Notes: generated from the sequence alone by a model not told the origin. A DNA stretch of 64,000 nt from Parvimonas sp035282405 (GCF_035282405.1 NZ_JAYKBP010000001.1:1-64000); one strand, 5' to 3'. Shown: positions 25,239 to 34,797, counted from the stretch's first letter. Made by a program: numbers and translations.

Positions 25239-26084
25239 ATGGATGAAATAAATTTAAGAGAGTTACAACTTAAGAGTCTAGAAATGGGAAAATATTTTGT
25301 TTCGTTTTGTGAAGAAAATAATTTATTATGTTATCTTTGTGGTGGTGGAGCAATTGGTAGTTTAAGGCATTCAGGATTTATCCCATGGGATGATGATTTA
25401 GATTTTTTTATGCCTAGAGAAGATTACGAAAAATTAGCTTTGCTATGGAATGAAAAAGCTGATACTAAAAGATATTCTCTTGTTAAGGCTAATAAAGATT
25501 TAGTTGATCATAATCTTTTTATTACTATTAGAGATAATGAAACAACTGCTGTTAAACCATATCAAAAAGGCTTAAATATAAGTCATGGGATAGCGTTGGA
25601 TATTTTACCTCTTGATGGTTGTCCTAGTGGTAAAGTGAAACGAAAATTTCAAATAATGTGGGGATTAATTTATTCTCTTTTTTGTGCTCAAGTTTTACCT
25701 GAAAAACATGGTGGACTAAAGAAAAAAGTTTCTAAACTATTATTATCAATTTTTAAATCTAAAAAAATTAGATATAAAATTTGGAAGTTCGCAGAAAAAA
25801 GAATGACTAAATATAAAATTGATAAATCAGAATATATTACAGAACTTTGTTCTGGTCCATATTATATGAAAAAAGTATATAGAAAAGAGTGGTTTATGGA
25901 TAAGAAGTATTTTGATTTTGAAGATACGAAAATGCCTATTCCTATTGGTTATGATGGATATTTAAAAACCGCTTTTGGAGATTATATGAAATTACCTCCA
26001 AAAGATAAACAGATACCTCATCATGATTTACTATTCTTAGATTTAAAAAATAGCTATACAAATTATGAAAAAATTTGGAAATAA
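25239..26084 (+). CDS. LicD-family phosphotransferase, probably ribitol-phosphate transferase
   Basis: 281 residues. The nucleotidyltransferase-like core shows LCYLCGGGAIGSLRHSGFIPWDDDLDFFMPRED in pieces: GGGAIGSLRH and PWDDDLDFFM with the metal aspartates. LicD proteins move phosphocholine, but the same family includes fukutin and FKRP, which use CDP-ribitol. With tarI and tarJ immediately upstream and no choline genes (licA, licC) visible, I infer that it moves ribitol phosphate onto the glycan. The ribosome site is weak, so coupling to tarJ (21 bases upstream) is likely. Confidence 0.8.
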   Translation: MDEINLRELQLKSLEMGKYFVSFCEENNLLCYLCGGGAIGSLRHSGFIPWDDDLDFFMPREDYEKLALLWNEKADTKRYSLVKANKDLVDHNLFITIRDNETTAVKPYQKGLNISHGIALDILPLDGCPSGKVKRKFQIMWGLIYSLFCAQVLPEKHGGLKKKVSKLLLSIFKSKKIRYKIWKFAEKRMTKYKIDKSEYITELCSGPYYMKKVYRKEWFMDKKYFDFEDTKMPIPIGYDGYLKTAFGDYMKLPPKDKQIPHHDLLFLDLKNSYTNYEKIWK

Positions 26085-26093
26085 GGTGATTGT

Positions 26094-27194
26094 TTGAAAA
26101 AAAAGAAAGTATTATTTTTTTTGTGGTCCTTTTCCCTTGGGGGAGGAGCAGAAAAAATATTATCAACAATTGTAAATAATCTTGATAGTGAAAAATATGA
26201 CATTGATATACTCGAGATAGAGCATTTTGATAAAGGTTACGAACCTATTAATGATAATATAAGAATACTAAAATCATGGCAAGATTATAGACAATCTAAG
26301 ATAAAAAGAGCTATTTTATGGAGAATAAGAAAGTTTTTTCCGAATTTAGTGAGAAAAATAATGGTTAAAGAAAAATATGATATAGAAATTTCATTTACTA
26401 TAATGAACCCTCCTTTTGAATTTTCAAAGGATAAGAATGTAAAAAAAATTTCCTGGATTCATGGAAGTATTGAAGATTTTATGAAAGATTCTCAAAAGAG
26501 AAATAATCATAGAAGGCATTTAGATGTAGTCGATAAAATAATTTCTGTATCGGAAAAAACTAAAGAGTCCATAATTTCAGTTTATCCGGAATACAAAGAT
26601 AAAGTCATTACAATTTATAATGGATATGATTTTGAAAGTATTTTGGAAAAATCAAATGAGATGACAGATATTAATATTGAAAAAAATTCAATTTGTGTAA
26701 TTGGAAGAATTGAGAACCTAAAAGGATCATTAGAGGTTTATGAGACAATTAAAAAATTACACAAAAATTTAAATAAAAAGTATCATTTATATTTTTTAGG
26801 TACTGGAGAATTGGAAACTTATATAAAAGAATTAGTACAAAGCGACCATTTAGAAGATTATGTTCATTTTTTAGGATATCAAAAAAATCCATATAAATAT
26901 ATCAAAAAAATGGACTTGATGTTTTCAATGTCAAAACAGGAAGGCTTTTCTGGTGCGATAGTTGAAGGATTAGCATTAGGAATTCCTTTCATTTCTACCG
27001 ATGTTGGAGGAATTAAAGAGCTTTCAAATAACGGTAAATTCGGTGAAATTGTAAATTCTACTGATGATGCTTGTAAATATATTATTGATTATTTTGAAAA
27101 TAATATATTAATAGATAAATCAGAAATGAAAAATTTTATAACTCAATTTACAATTGCCGAACAAATAAAAAATATAAATGAAATATTAGAATAA
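26094..27194 (+). CDS. Family 4 glycosyltransferase
   Basis: 366 residues, GT-B fold. N-terminal LGGGAEKILSTIVNNL is the acceptor-side loop, ISWIHGS and VSEKTKESI lie mid-chain, and the C-terminal donor domain has VIGRIENLKGS, FLGTGELE and SKQEGFSGAIVEGLALGIPF with the E-x7-E motif. It should add a sugar to the growing glycan. Start TTG at 26094, six bases after the AAGGTGAT site that overlaps the licD stop. Confidence 0.9.
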   Translation: MKKKKVLFFLWSFSLGGGAEKILSTIVNNLDSEKYDIDILEIEHFDKGYEPINDNIRILKSWQDYRQSKIKRAILWRIRKFFPNLVRKIMVKEKYDIEISFTIMNPPFEFSKDKNVKKISWIHGSIEDFMKDSQKRNNHRRHLDVVDKIISVSEKTKESIISVYPEYKDKVITIYNGYDFESILEKSNEMTDINIEKNSICVIGRIENLKGSLEVYETIKKLHKNLNKKYHLYFLGTGELETYIKELVQSDHLEDYVHFLGYQKNPYKYIKKMDLMFSMSKQEGFSGAIVEGLALGIPFISTDVGGIKELSNNGKFGEIVNSTDDACKYIIDYFENNILIDKSEMKNFITQFTIAEQIKNINEILE

Positions 27195-27207
27195 TGGAGA
27201 TAATTAT

Positions 27208-28689
27208 ATGAATATTACTTTTAAAAGATTTTATTCTTTAATTACAGTATTTTCTTTTATTTTAACTCTGTTACTTGGAATGGGTTATTTATACACAGAC
27301 AGGTTGGATATATTGCTTTTTACATTATTATCTTTTTTTGTAAGTTTAATAATATTTTGTTTTATAGATATAAAATATTATATAATACATTTATTTTTTT
27401 ATATAACTATTTTTATATTTCTAGTTTCAAGACCGACAATAGATTATTTGAGAAGTTATAGCTTTAATACTTATCAGAAAGATGCTTATGTTTTTGCTTT
27501 TATTATAGTTATGATTTCGCTTTCAGGATTATTTATTGGAGGAGTAATTTCAAAAGCATTATTAAAAATAAAAAATAAAAAAAAATTAGATGTAGATAGT
27601 AATAATAAATTAGAAAATTCTATTTGGTTGAAAAATGTGAGAATTGTTTCCTTTTCAGTATATATTTTAACATATCCATTTTATGCTTTAAGGTTAATTG
27701 AAAGATTGATATTTAAATTAAATACATCTTATTATATATATTATGCAGAGTTTAAAAGCAAGTTGCCTTACTTTACATATATATTATCAGTTTTTACAGT
27801 ATATTCAATGTGTGTATATTTAGCATCTAAACCAAATAAAAGAAATGCTACTATAGTTTTAATTAGTAATCTATTTGCAAATGCAATATATCTATTTATT
27901 GGAACTAGAAATCCATTTATTTTAAGTTTAATATTTTCTTTTATATATTATTTTATAAGAGGACAGGAAGATATTAAAAATAAATGGATAGGAGTTAAGG
28001 AAAAGATATTAATTTTTACAAGTCTTCCTATAATAATTGTGGGCATGGGACTCTTAAACTACGTTAGAGATAATGTTAAAGTTTCTAATTTTAAAATATT
28101 TGATATATTTATAGATTTTATCTATAAACAGGGCACGAGTTTTGGTGTTTTAGCTAAAGGATTCTTATATAATAGTAATATTGCTGTAAGAAGTTTTACA
28201 AACTTTACTTTTGGACCAATAATTGAATATTTTACTCATGGAAATTTTGGTAAATTATTATTCGATACAAAGCCATTTACAGCTACAACAAATAGCATTG
28301 AATTGGCAATAAAAAGTAATAGTTATGCACATAATCTTTCCTATATAGCAATAAAAAGTGATTATTTACAAGGACACGGTTTAGGAAGTAGTTATATAAT
28401 GGAAAATTTTACAGACTATGGATATTTAGGTGTATTTTTGTTTAGTGTGTTTTTAGGTTTTTTATTTATAAGAATGTTAAATGTTTCTTATAAAAATAAA
28501 ACTTTGCCATTTGTTTGTACTTTAATAGTATTGAATAATTTATTCTTTATGCCTAGAAGTAGTTTTTCAGAAAGTTTTTCAACATTACTTACATTCCAAT
28601 TTTGGTTTATAGTGATATTAATTTTCTTAGTTGCAAAATTAATATCGAAGGATAATTCGTATACGATTTATAAAGTAAAGGAGATATAA
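27208..28689 (+). CDS. Wzy-like polysaccharide repeat-unit polymerase
   Basis: 493 residues with about eleven to twelve hydrophobic segments and a large loop at about 300-400. No residue motif is decisive; the call rests on topology, on the GHGLGSSYIMENFTDYGYLG stretch (the G-x-G...N-x-x-x-x-G-x-x-G pattern near the end of the loop seen in Wzy and O-antigen ligase-like proteins) and on its place between glycosyltransferases and a Wzz-like gene. It would join repeat units on the outer face. No Wzx flippase is in the window. Confidence 0.72.
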   Translation: MNITFKRFYSLITVFSFILTLLLGMGYLYTDRLDILLFTLLSFFVSLIIFCFIDIKYYIIHLFFYITIFIFLVSRPTIDYLRSYSFNTYQKDAYVFAFIIVMISLSGLFIGGVISKALLKIKNKKKLDVDSNNKLENSIWLKNVRIVSFSVYILTYPFYALRLIERLIFKLNTSYYIYYAEFKSKLPYFTYILSVFTVYSMCVYLASKPNKRNATIVLISNLFANAIYLFIGTRNPFILSLIFSFIYYFIRGQEDIKNKWIGVKEKILIFTSLPIIIVGMGLLNYVRDNVKVSNFKIFDIFIDFIYKQGTSFGVLAKGFLYNSNIAVRSFTNFTFGPIIEYFTHGNFGKLLFDTKPFTATTNSIELAIKSNSYAHNLSYIAIKSDYLQGHGLGSSYIMENFTDYGYLGVFLFSVFLGFLFIRMLNVSYKNKTLPFVCTLIVLNNLFFMPRSSFSESFSTLLTFQFWFIVILIFLVAKLISKDNSYTIYKVKEI

Positions 28690-28690
28690 T

Positions 28691-29725
28691 ATGTTTGAAA
28701 ATTATTCATTTGGAGATTTATTATCCAATATATATAAAAAAAGAATTTTAAATTTAGTAGCATTTCTACTATTAAGTATTGCTTTAATTTTTCCGTTAGT
28801 AACTAAAACTATTAACAGAAAAACAGTAACAAAAGAAGGAGTTCAATATTCAACTTATGTAGCATATAAGATCACTGCTCCTGAAAGTGATAATACAAAT
28901 GCATTGTTTAGTAGAAGAGGATATTCTGATTTTTATGAAAAACTGTTAACTTCTAATCTAAATGGAGCTTTTTTATTTAATGACGTAAGTGATAAAGAAT
29001 TATCACAAATGGCTAAAGAATTGGATACATCAGCTGTTACTTTAAAAAATTCTAATGCTGATTACTGGGATAAGAAGGTAGTAATAAATTATATTTCTAC
29101 GAATTTAGGGGTTTCTGTTAAAATTTTAACTCCAAGTAAAGCTGTAAATGATGTTATTGAAAAGAAATTTGATGAATTAATAAATAAATATAAAGCTGTT
29201 TATAAAAATGTTACCATTGAAAAGATTGAGTCAAATTATTCTAAAGAGTTAAGCTCTAAAGAAAATGTAAATACTGGATATAGCATGAAAAAATTATTAG
29301 TGAAAGTTTTTGCTATTGAAGTGGCTTTAATAATTTTAGTTGCTATTATGAATTTTGTATTGTATATATTTAATCCAACAATTAATAGAGAAGGAGATTA
29401 TAGAAAATATAATATAAAATTTGTTCAAGAAATAAAAAACAATAATGATTTAGTAGAAGTATTAAAATATAAACTTAATTCAGAAAAAATTGATGAATTG
29501 AGTGTAATTAGTTCAAATTCAAAAATTATTAAGAAGTTGAATGATTTAAACATTGATAAAGTAAATGTTTTAAAATCTAATGAATTAAATAATATAATGA
29601 ATTTAAAAAATGCTATATTTATTGAAGAATATGGAATAACAAGATACTCATCATTCGAAAAATTATTACAAAATCTAAAAAATTATGATAAAAATATTAT
29701 AGGAGTTTTATCATATAAATTATAA
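28691..29725 (+). CDS. Wzz-like chain-length protein with cytosolic tail
   Basis: 344 residues. Membrane helices at about 19-37 and 205-227 flank an extracytoplasmic helical region, the Wzz/CapA layout. The 117-residue C-terminal tail (228-344) is cytosolic and ends in FIEEYGITRYSSFEKLLQ and IIGVLSYKL, which resembles the last part of BY-kinase (CapB/Wze) domains, but there is no Walker A or Walker B. It may be a chain-length regulator whose kinase part has been lost or reduced. It begins two bases after the polymerase gene and is the last gene of the operon. Confidence 0.6.
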   Translation: MFENYSFGDLLSNIYKKRILNLVAFLLLSIALIFPLVTKTINRKTVTKEGVQYSTYVAYKITAPESDNTNALFSRRGYSDFYEKLLTSNLNGAFLFNDVSDKELSQMAKELDTSAVTLKNSNADYWDKKVVINYISTNLGVSVKILTPSKAVNDVIEKKFDELINKYKAVYKNVTIEKIESNYSKELSSKENVNTGYSMKKLLVKVFAIEVALIILVAIMNFVLYIFNPTINREGDYRKYNIKFVQEIKNNNDLVEVLKYKLNSEKIDELSVISSNSKIIKKLNDLNIDKVNVLKSNELNNIMNLKNAIFIEEYGITRYSSFEKLLQNLKNYDKNIIGVLSYKL

Positions 29726-29729
29726 AAAT

Positions 29730-29764
29730 CAAAACCGGCTAATTTTAGCCGGTTTTGTTTTTTT
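29730..29764. terminator. Bidirectional terminator between polysaccharide operon and yedF
   Basis: 11-bp stem (29730-29740 with 29747-29757), AATTTT loop, T7 on the + side and a T5 stretch after one A on the minus side. Confidence 0.92.
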
Positions 29765-30362
29765 AGATATTAATTACTTTTTCTGCATTGAAAAGAGTTT
29801 CATATATAGTGTACATATTACTTATTTCACCAACTAAAAGTTTTTCTTTTAATCCGAAGTAATCAAGACAAGTTCCACAAGAGATTATTTCTACACCCTT
29901 ATCTTTTAGTTTTTGTAAATCGTCAGTACAAGGAGATCCTTCACAAGTTAGCTTTACACCAGAATTAAAGAAAACTAAAGTTTTAGGTAATTTTTCATAT
30001 TCACTTGAAGTATAAACAAAACCTTTAATTAATAGTTTTCCTAATTCTTCAGACCCATTTCCCATAAAATCTTTAGAAATTGCAATCACTGTATCTGATG
30101 AGTTCTCAATTGAACAAAAAGCAGCAGTTTCTTTTAATTCTGTATCTGTATTTTTTGAAATAAATACATTAAATTCATTATCTGAAATTTTTTCAAATTT
30201 AAAATCTAAATTGATACTTTTAGCAAATTTTTCTAAATTTTTAACAGCAGTATCATTGTCAACTATAACTAAAAAATCTTTTTCATCTGTACTTTCAACA
30301 GCTTTTTTAGCTAAAATTAAAGGTTGAGGACATGCTAAACCTTTTGCATTAATTTCTTTCAT
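29763..30362 (-). CDS. yedF: YedF-like sulfurtransferase/selenium-metabolism protein
   Basis: 199 residues. The N-terminal TusA/SirA domain (1-70) begins KEINAKGLACPQPLI with the C-P-x-P sulfur- or selenium-carrying motif. The second domain is DsrE-like (about 85-199) with LVFFNSGVKLTCEGSPC and ISCGTCLDYF, supplying more conserved cysteines. Proteins of this two-domain form are annotated as selenium metabolism protein YedF and often sit with selenophosphate or selenoprotein genes; none is adjacent here, but grdX in the same window fits a selenium-using lifestyle. GGAGG site, own promoter. Confidence 0.85.
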   Translation of the reverse strand: MKEINAKGLACPQPLILAKKAVESTDEKDFLVIVDNDTAVKNLEKFAKSINLDFKFEKISDNEFNVFISKNTDTELKETAAFCSIENSSDTVIAISKDFMGNGSEELGKLLIKGFVYTSSEYEKLPKTLVFFNSGVKLTCEGSPCTDDLQKLKDKGVEIISCGTCLDYFGLKEKLLVGEISNMYTIYETLFNAEKVINI

Positions 30363-30397
30363 AATTTACCTCCAAAAAATATAATTTATACAATCTA

Positions 30398-30426
30398 ATT
30401 ATACAATATTAGTATTATTAATACAA
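30398..30426 (-). promoter_or_regulatory. Promoter of yedF
   Basis: Minus strand: TTGTAT (30426-30421), 17-bp spacer, TATAAT (30403-30398). Confidence 0.65.
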
Positions 30427-30581
30427 GCAATTTAAATTATTAATTTATTGGAATACATTTAGTTATATTTAATTTTAATGAGAAGTAAAGCTTATTAGTA
30501 AAAAATTCTAAATTAAATAAAGTACAATATTAAGTAATATTAATTTTTTGCAAAAAATATGTTTAAATTATCTATTCAGGG

Positions 30582-30613
30582 TATAATAAAACTGAAGGTC
30601 AAAGAAAGTCAAA
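30582..30613 (+). promoter_or_regulatory. Promoter -10 and CtsR operator before the J-protein/clpB unit
   Basis: TATAAT at 30582-30587 is followed by GGTCAAA (30597-30603), spacer GAA, and AGTCAAA (30607-30613). This fits the CtsR heptad direct repeat RGTCAAA-NAN-RGTCAAA and lies over the expected transcription start, where a repressor would block. The ctsR gene is not in the window. The -35 is weak. Confidence 0.8.
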
Positions 30614-30628
30614 TTTATGGAGGAATTT

Positions 30629-31540
30629 ATGGAATATAAAGATTATTATAAAATTTTAGGTTTAAAAAAAAATGCAACTGATGCAGAAATAAAAAAAGAA
30701 TATAGAAAACTTGCAAAAAAATATCATCCTGATGTTAATCAAAATGATGAGGTGGCAAGTAATAAATTTAAAGAAATCAATGAAGCTTATGAGGTTTTGT
30801 CCGATAAGGAAAAAAGAAAACAATATGATATGTTTGGATCAAATTATAATTTTAGTGGTGGAGACAATTTTGATCCAAGAAATTATGGTTTTAGTGCTTC
30901 CTATAGCGGAAGTGATATGAGTGGTTTCTCTGATTTCTTTAATATGTTTTTTGGTGGAGGGGGAACATCTTCTTCAAGTTTTAGTGGCTTTTCTGGATTT
31001 GATGGTTTTACAAATTCTAGAACATATTCAGGATTTAAAAGACAACCACAAAGGCAAAAATATGAAACAAGTATAAATTTATCAGTTAAGGAAGCATATT
31101 CCGGGATTGAAAGAGAACTATATGTTAATATAAATAATTCTCCTAAAAAAATAACTGTAAAAATTCCTAAAGGTATAACTACAGGAAAAAAGGTAAAAGT
31201 TAATGGAGATAAATATAATCTTGATGGGGATATTTTTGTGAAAATTAATGTTATAAGTGATGAATATAGACTTGAAAATTTAGATCTAATAAAGACGGTT
31301 AGTCTATATCCTTGGGAAGCATATTTTGGAGTTACAAAAGTAATTGAAACTTTAAATGGAAATGTTAGAGTAAAAATTCCTGCAAAGATAGAAAGTATGA
31401 AAAAAATAAGAATTTCAAATAAAGGTTATACTGATTTGAAAGGAAAAACAGGAGATTTGTATCTTGAAATTGTGATAAATAATCCTAAGAATTTATCAGG
31501 TGAAAAATTAGAATTATATAAGAAATTAATGGAAAATTAA
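30629..31540 (+). CDS. Class II J-domain co-chaperone (DnaJ/CbpA-like, no zinc finger)
   Basis: 303 residues from ATG 30629, five bases after GGAGG (30619-30623); the upstream in-frame ATG at 30617 overlaps that site. J domain at 1-68 with KKYHPDVNQN (HPD motif), a Gly/Phe/Ser-rich region at about 75-145 and two C-terminal substrate-binding beta domains. The CxxCxGxG zinc repeats of DnaJ are missing, so this is a CbpA-like protein. It stimulates DnaK ATPase and delivers substrates. It is the first gene of a CtsR-type heat-shock unit with clpB. Confidence 0.9.
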   Translation: MEYKDYYKILGLKKNATDAEIKKEYRKLAKKYHPDVNQNDEVASNKFKEINEAYEVLSDKEKRKQYDMFGSNYNFSGGDNFDPRNYGFSASYSGSDMSGFSDFFNMFFGGGGTSSSSFSGFSGFDGFTNSRTYSGFKRQPQRQKYETSINLSVKEAYSGIERELYVNINNSPKKITVKIPKGITTGKKVKVNGDKYNLDGDIFVKINVISDEYRLENLDLIKTVSLYPWEAYFGVTKVIETLNGNVRVKIPAKIESMKKIRISNKGYTDLKGKTGDLYLEIVINNPKNLSGEKLELYKKLMEN

Positions 31541-31597
31541 TGATATAGTAAAATTTATATTTTATTAAAATTTTAGGTTTTAAAAAGGAGGAGTATT

Positions 31598-34165
31598 ATG
31601 AATTTAGAAAAATTTAGTAGTGATGCAATGAAAATTGTAGAAGAATCTCAAAGTTTGGCAATTAAAAATGCAAATGTAGAAATATCTGATGTTCATCTAC
31701 ACAAAGCTTTGATTGATAGTGACAACATAATAATTAAAATTTTAAACATTATGAATGTAAATATAGATAGCTATAGAAATGATGTTAAGCTAGCTTTTGA
31801 TAATTTGCCTTCACAATATGGCGATTCAAACATTTATCCAAATACTGTTTATCAAAGAATTTTACTTAATTCTGAAGATGAAATAAAAGGAACAGGAGAT
31901 AGTGCTATTTTACCTGAACATATCTATCTTTCTCTTTTAAAAGAAAAAAATATAAAGTCTTCAGATATTTTTAGAAAGTATAATATAACATACAATTCTT
32001 TTAAATATGCTTTAATGGGAATTAAGAATATGAAAAATGAACATAAAGAAGGAAGCACAAGTGAAGAGTTGTTAAAATATGGAAGAAATTTAACTGAAGA
32101 AGCAAGAAATGGTAAACTTGATCCTGTTATTGGTAGAGATGAAGAAATAAGACATTCAATTAGAATTTTATCAAGAAGAACAAAAAATAATCCTGTTTTA
32201 ATAGGTGAACCAGGAGTTGGTAAGACAGCTATCGTAGAAGGATTGGCACAAAGAATTGTAAATAATGATGTTCCAGATGGATTAAAGAACAAGATAATTT
32301 TCTCATTAGATATGGGAAGTTTAATAGCTGGAGCAAAATTTAGAGGAGAATTTGAAGAAAGGTTAAAAGCTGTTCTTGAAGAAATCAAAAATTCAGAAGG
32401 TGAAATAATTTTATTTATTGATGAAATTCATACTCTAGTTGGTGCCGGGAAAACGGATGGAGCTTTGGATGCATCAAATATGTTAAAACCTATGCTTGCT
32501 AGGGGAGAATTGCATACAATAGGAGCAACAACACTAGATGAATATAGAAAATATATTGAAAAAGATGGTGCCTTAGAAAGAAGATTCCAAAAAGTTTTAG
32601 TAAAAGAACCTACCGTTGAAGATACAATTTCAATACTTAGGGGAATAAAAGAGAAATATGAAATTCATCATGGAATTAAAATAACCGATTCAGCAGTTAT
32701 TGCCTGTGTAACTTTAAGTGATAGATATATTACTGACAGATTTTTACCGGATAAGGCTATTGACTTGATGGATGAGGCATCTTCCATGATAAGAACTGAA
32801 ATTGATTCAATGCCACAAGAAATTGATGATTTAAGAAGAAAAGTTTTACAATTAGAAATAGAAAAGGCTGGTTTAATTAAAGAAACTGATGAAATTAGTA
32901 AAAAAAGATTACAAGATTTAGAAGAAGAACTTTCAACTGTGAAAAACAAATACAATGTTGAACTTGCAAGATGGGAAAGTGATAAGAAGGATATAAATGA
33001 AATAAAAGCTATAAAAGCAGAAATTGATTCTGTTAGAATAGATATTGAAAAAGCTGAAAGAGAATATGACTTTGAAAAACTTTCAGAATTAAGATATGGA
33101 AAGCTTGCAAATTTAGAATTAAAATTAGCTGAACTTAATGAAAAGAAAAAAGAAAAAGAAAGCTATCTAAAAGAAGAAGTTACAGAAGAAACAATAGCAG
33201 AAGTAATTTCTAAATGGACAAATATTCCTATTAAAAAATTGGTGGAAGGTGAAAAAGAAAAGCTACTACATCTTGGAGATATTTTGCATAAAAGAGTTGT
33301 AGGACAAGATGAAGCTATTGATTTGGTTAGGGATTGTATTTTAAGATCAAGAAGTGGATTGAAAGATGAAAATAAACCTATAGGTTCATTTATATTCTTA
33401 GGACCCACAGGGGTTGGGAAAACTGAATTAGCAAAAACATTATGTGAAAGTATGTTTGATAGCGAAAAAAATCTTGTTAGAATAGATATGAGTGAATATA
33501 TGGAAAAACATTCTGTTTCAAGACTAATAGGAGCTCCTCCTGGATATGTAGGATATGATGAAGGAGGTCAACTTACTGAAAGAGTTAGAAGGAATCCATA
33601 TTGTGTAATTCTATTTGACGAAATTGAAAAAGCTCATCCTGATGTATTTAATATTCTTTTACAAGTTCTTGATGATGGAAGACTTACTGATAATCAGGGA
33701 AGAGTTGTAGACTTTAAAAATACAATTATAATTATGACTTCAAATATAGGTTCAATTTACTTGCTTGATGGAATTGATGAAAATGGTAAGATTACTAAAG
33801 AAGCTGAAAATGAAGTTATGAAAGAGTTGAAAAACTCTTTTAGACCTGAATTTTTAAATAGAGTTGATGATATAGTACTATTCAAGCCATTACAAAAAGA
33901 AGAACTTTATAAGATAATTGATATGACTATTTCAGAAATTGAAGATAGGTTAAAAGATATTGGAGTAAAAATTAATTTAGACGAAGAATGTAAAAAATTA
34001 ATTTTAGATTCAACTTATTCATTTAACTATGGAGCTAGAATAATAAAAAGATACATTCAAAAAAATATTGAAACTGAGATTGCTACAAAAATAATTGAAG
34101 GAAAAATTACTCCAAATTCAACAATAAATTTTAAAAATATAAATGGAAAAATTTGTATTTCATAA
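31598..34165 (+). CDS. clpB: ClpB disaggregase
   Basis: 855 residues, the full ClpB length. Order: N-terminal Clp repeats (1-145), first AAA+ with GEPGVGKTA and FIDEIHTLVG, coiled-coil middle domain (about 400-520, which distinguishes ClpB from ClpC/ClpA), second AAA+ with GPTGVGKTE and LFDEIEKAHPDV, and the C-terminal small domain. Together with DnaK and the J-protein it rescues aggregated proteins. AAGGAGGAG site. No terminator separates it from the J-protein gene, so the CtsR operator should control both. Confidence 0.96.
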   Translation: MNLEKFSSDAMKIVEESQSLAIKNANVEISDVHLHKALIDSDNIIIKILNIMNVNIDSYRNDVKLAFDNLPSQYGDSNIYPNTVYQRILLNSEDEIKGTGDSAILPEHIYLSLLKEKNIKSSDIFRKYNITYNSFKYALMGIKNMKNEHKEGSTSEELLKYGRNLTEEARNGKLDPVIGRDEEIRHSIRILSRRTKNNPVLIGEPGVGKTAIVEGLAQRIVNNDVPDGLKNKIIFSLDMGSLIAGAKFRGEFEERLKAVLEEIKNSEGEIILFIDEIHTLVGAGKTDGALDASNMLKPMLARGELHTIGATTLDEYRKYIEKDGALERRFQKVLVKEPTVEDTISILRGIKEKYEIHHGIKITDSAVIACVTLSDRYITDRFLPDKAIDLMDEASSMIRTEIDSMPQEIDDLRRKVLQLEIEKAGLIKETDEISKKRLQDLEEELSTVKNKYNVELARWESDKKDINEIKAIKAEIDSVRIDIEKAEREYDFEKLSELRYGKLANLELKLAELNEKKKEKESYLKEEVTEETIAEVISKWTNIPIKKLVEGEKEKLLHLGDILHKRVVGQDEAIDLVRDCILRSRSGLKDENKPIGSFIFLGPTGVGKTELAKTLCESMFDSEKNLVRIDMSEYMEKHSVSRLIGAPPGYVGYDEGGQLTERVRRNPYCVILFDEIEKAHPDVFNILLQVLDDGRLTDNQGRVVDFKNTIIIMTSNIGSIYLLDGIDENGKITKEAENEVMKELKNSFRPEFLNRVDDIVLFKPLQKEELYKIIDMTISEIEDRLKDIGVKINLDEECKKLILDSTYSFNYGARIIKRYIQKNIETEIATKIIEGKITPNSTINFKNINGKICIS

Positions 34166-34184
34166 AACTATATGTTATAGATAT

Positions 34185-34218
34185 AAGGAGCTAAGAATAG
34201 AAAAATCTTAGCTTTTTT
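34185..34218 (+). terminator. Terminator after clpB
   Basis: 8-bp perfect core stem (34189-34196 with 34206-34213), extended by G-U and A-T pairs, then TTTTTT. Confidence 0.85.
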
Positions 34219-34382
34219 ATATTTTAGGTTTAGTAACTAAATTTTAAAAGCATCCTTTTATTTCCTTTAAAAAATAGTAAGAGTTGTAAAATTATTGTGG
34301 GAAAGTTCTTATATAGTTAATTTGTTTTTTAGTTTTAATAGTTTAATATAATAATTTTTTTGTTGTAAAACATTATAAATAT

Positions 34383-34411
34383 TTGAAATATAATAGATTT
34401 TGTGTTAGAAT
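34383..34411 (+). promoter_or_regulatory. Promoter of yajC
   Basis: TTGAAA at 34383-34388, 17-bp spacer ending TGT, TAGAAT at 34406-34411. The 165 bases before it (34219-34382) are AT-rich and I see nothing else in them. Confidence 0.72.
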
Positions 34412-34443
34412 ATAGTCATATATTTAAGTTTAGGAGGCATATT

Positions 34444-34761
34444 ATGGATCAGGTGACTATGCAATTAGTTATGATAGGTGGTTTTATGGTTATTGCTTAT
34501 TTTCTTATGATTAAACCTCAAAAGAAAAGACAAAAAGCCATAATGGATATGAGAAATAATTTAAAAATAGGAGATAATATAGTTACAATTGGTGGGATTA
34601 AAGGTAAGATTGTTGAACTTACTGATACTGACGTTGTAATTGAAACATCTGATGGAACAAAAATAGAATTTATTAAATCTGCTATTCATTCTATCGTTAG
34701 CAAATCTGAAGAATCTTCTGAAGAAGATGATGAAGAAGAGGAAGATAGCGAAGAAAATTAA
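34444..34761 (+). CDS. yajC: YajC, Sec translocon accessory protein
   Basis: 105 residues from ATG 34444, six bases after GGAGG (34433-34437). One membrane helix at about 5-23, then MIKPQKKRQKAIMDMRNNLK and IGDNIVTIGGIKGKIVEL, the family signature, and a very acidic tail of Glu, Asp and Ser. YajC associates with SecDF; no secD, secF or tgt gene is next to it here, unlike many genomes. It has its own promoter and terminator. Confidence 0.92.
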   Translation: MDQVTMQLVMIGGFMVIAYFLMIKPQKKRQKAIMDMRNNLKIGDNIVTIGGIKGKIVELTDTDVVIETSDGTKIEFIKSAIHSIVSKSEESSEEDDEEEEDSEEN

Positions 34762-34770
34762 TTTTTAATT

Positions 34771-34797
34771 AAATAGACGGATTTCGTCTATTTTTTT
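34771..34797 (+). terminator. Terminator after yajC
   Basis: 9-bp stem (34771-34779 with 34785-34793), 5-base loop, T run. Confidence 0.87.

Noticed and set aside
31924..33408. Minus-strand frames opposite clpB
   Set aside because: Antisense shadows of highly conserved AAA+ codons; no start signals.
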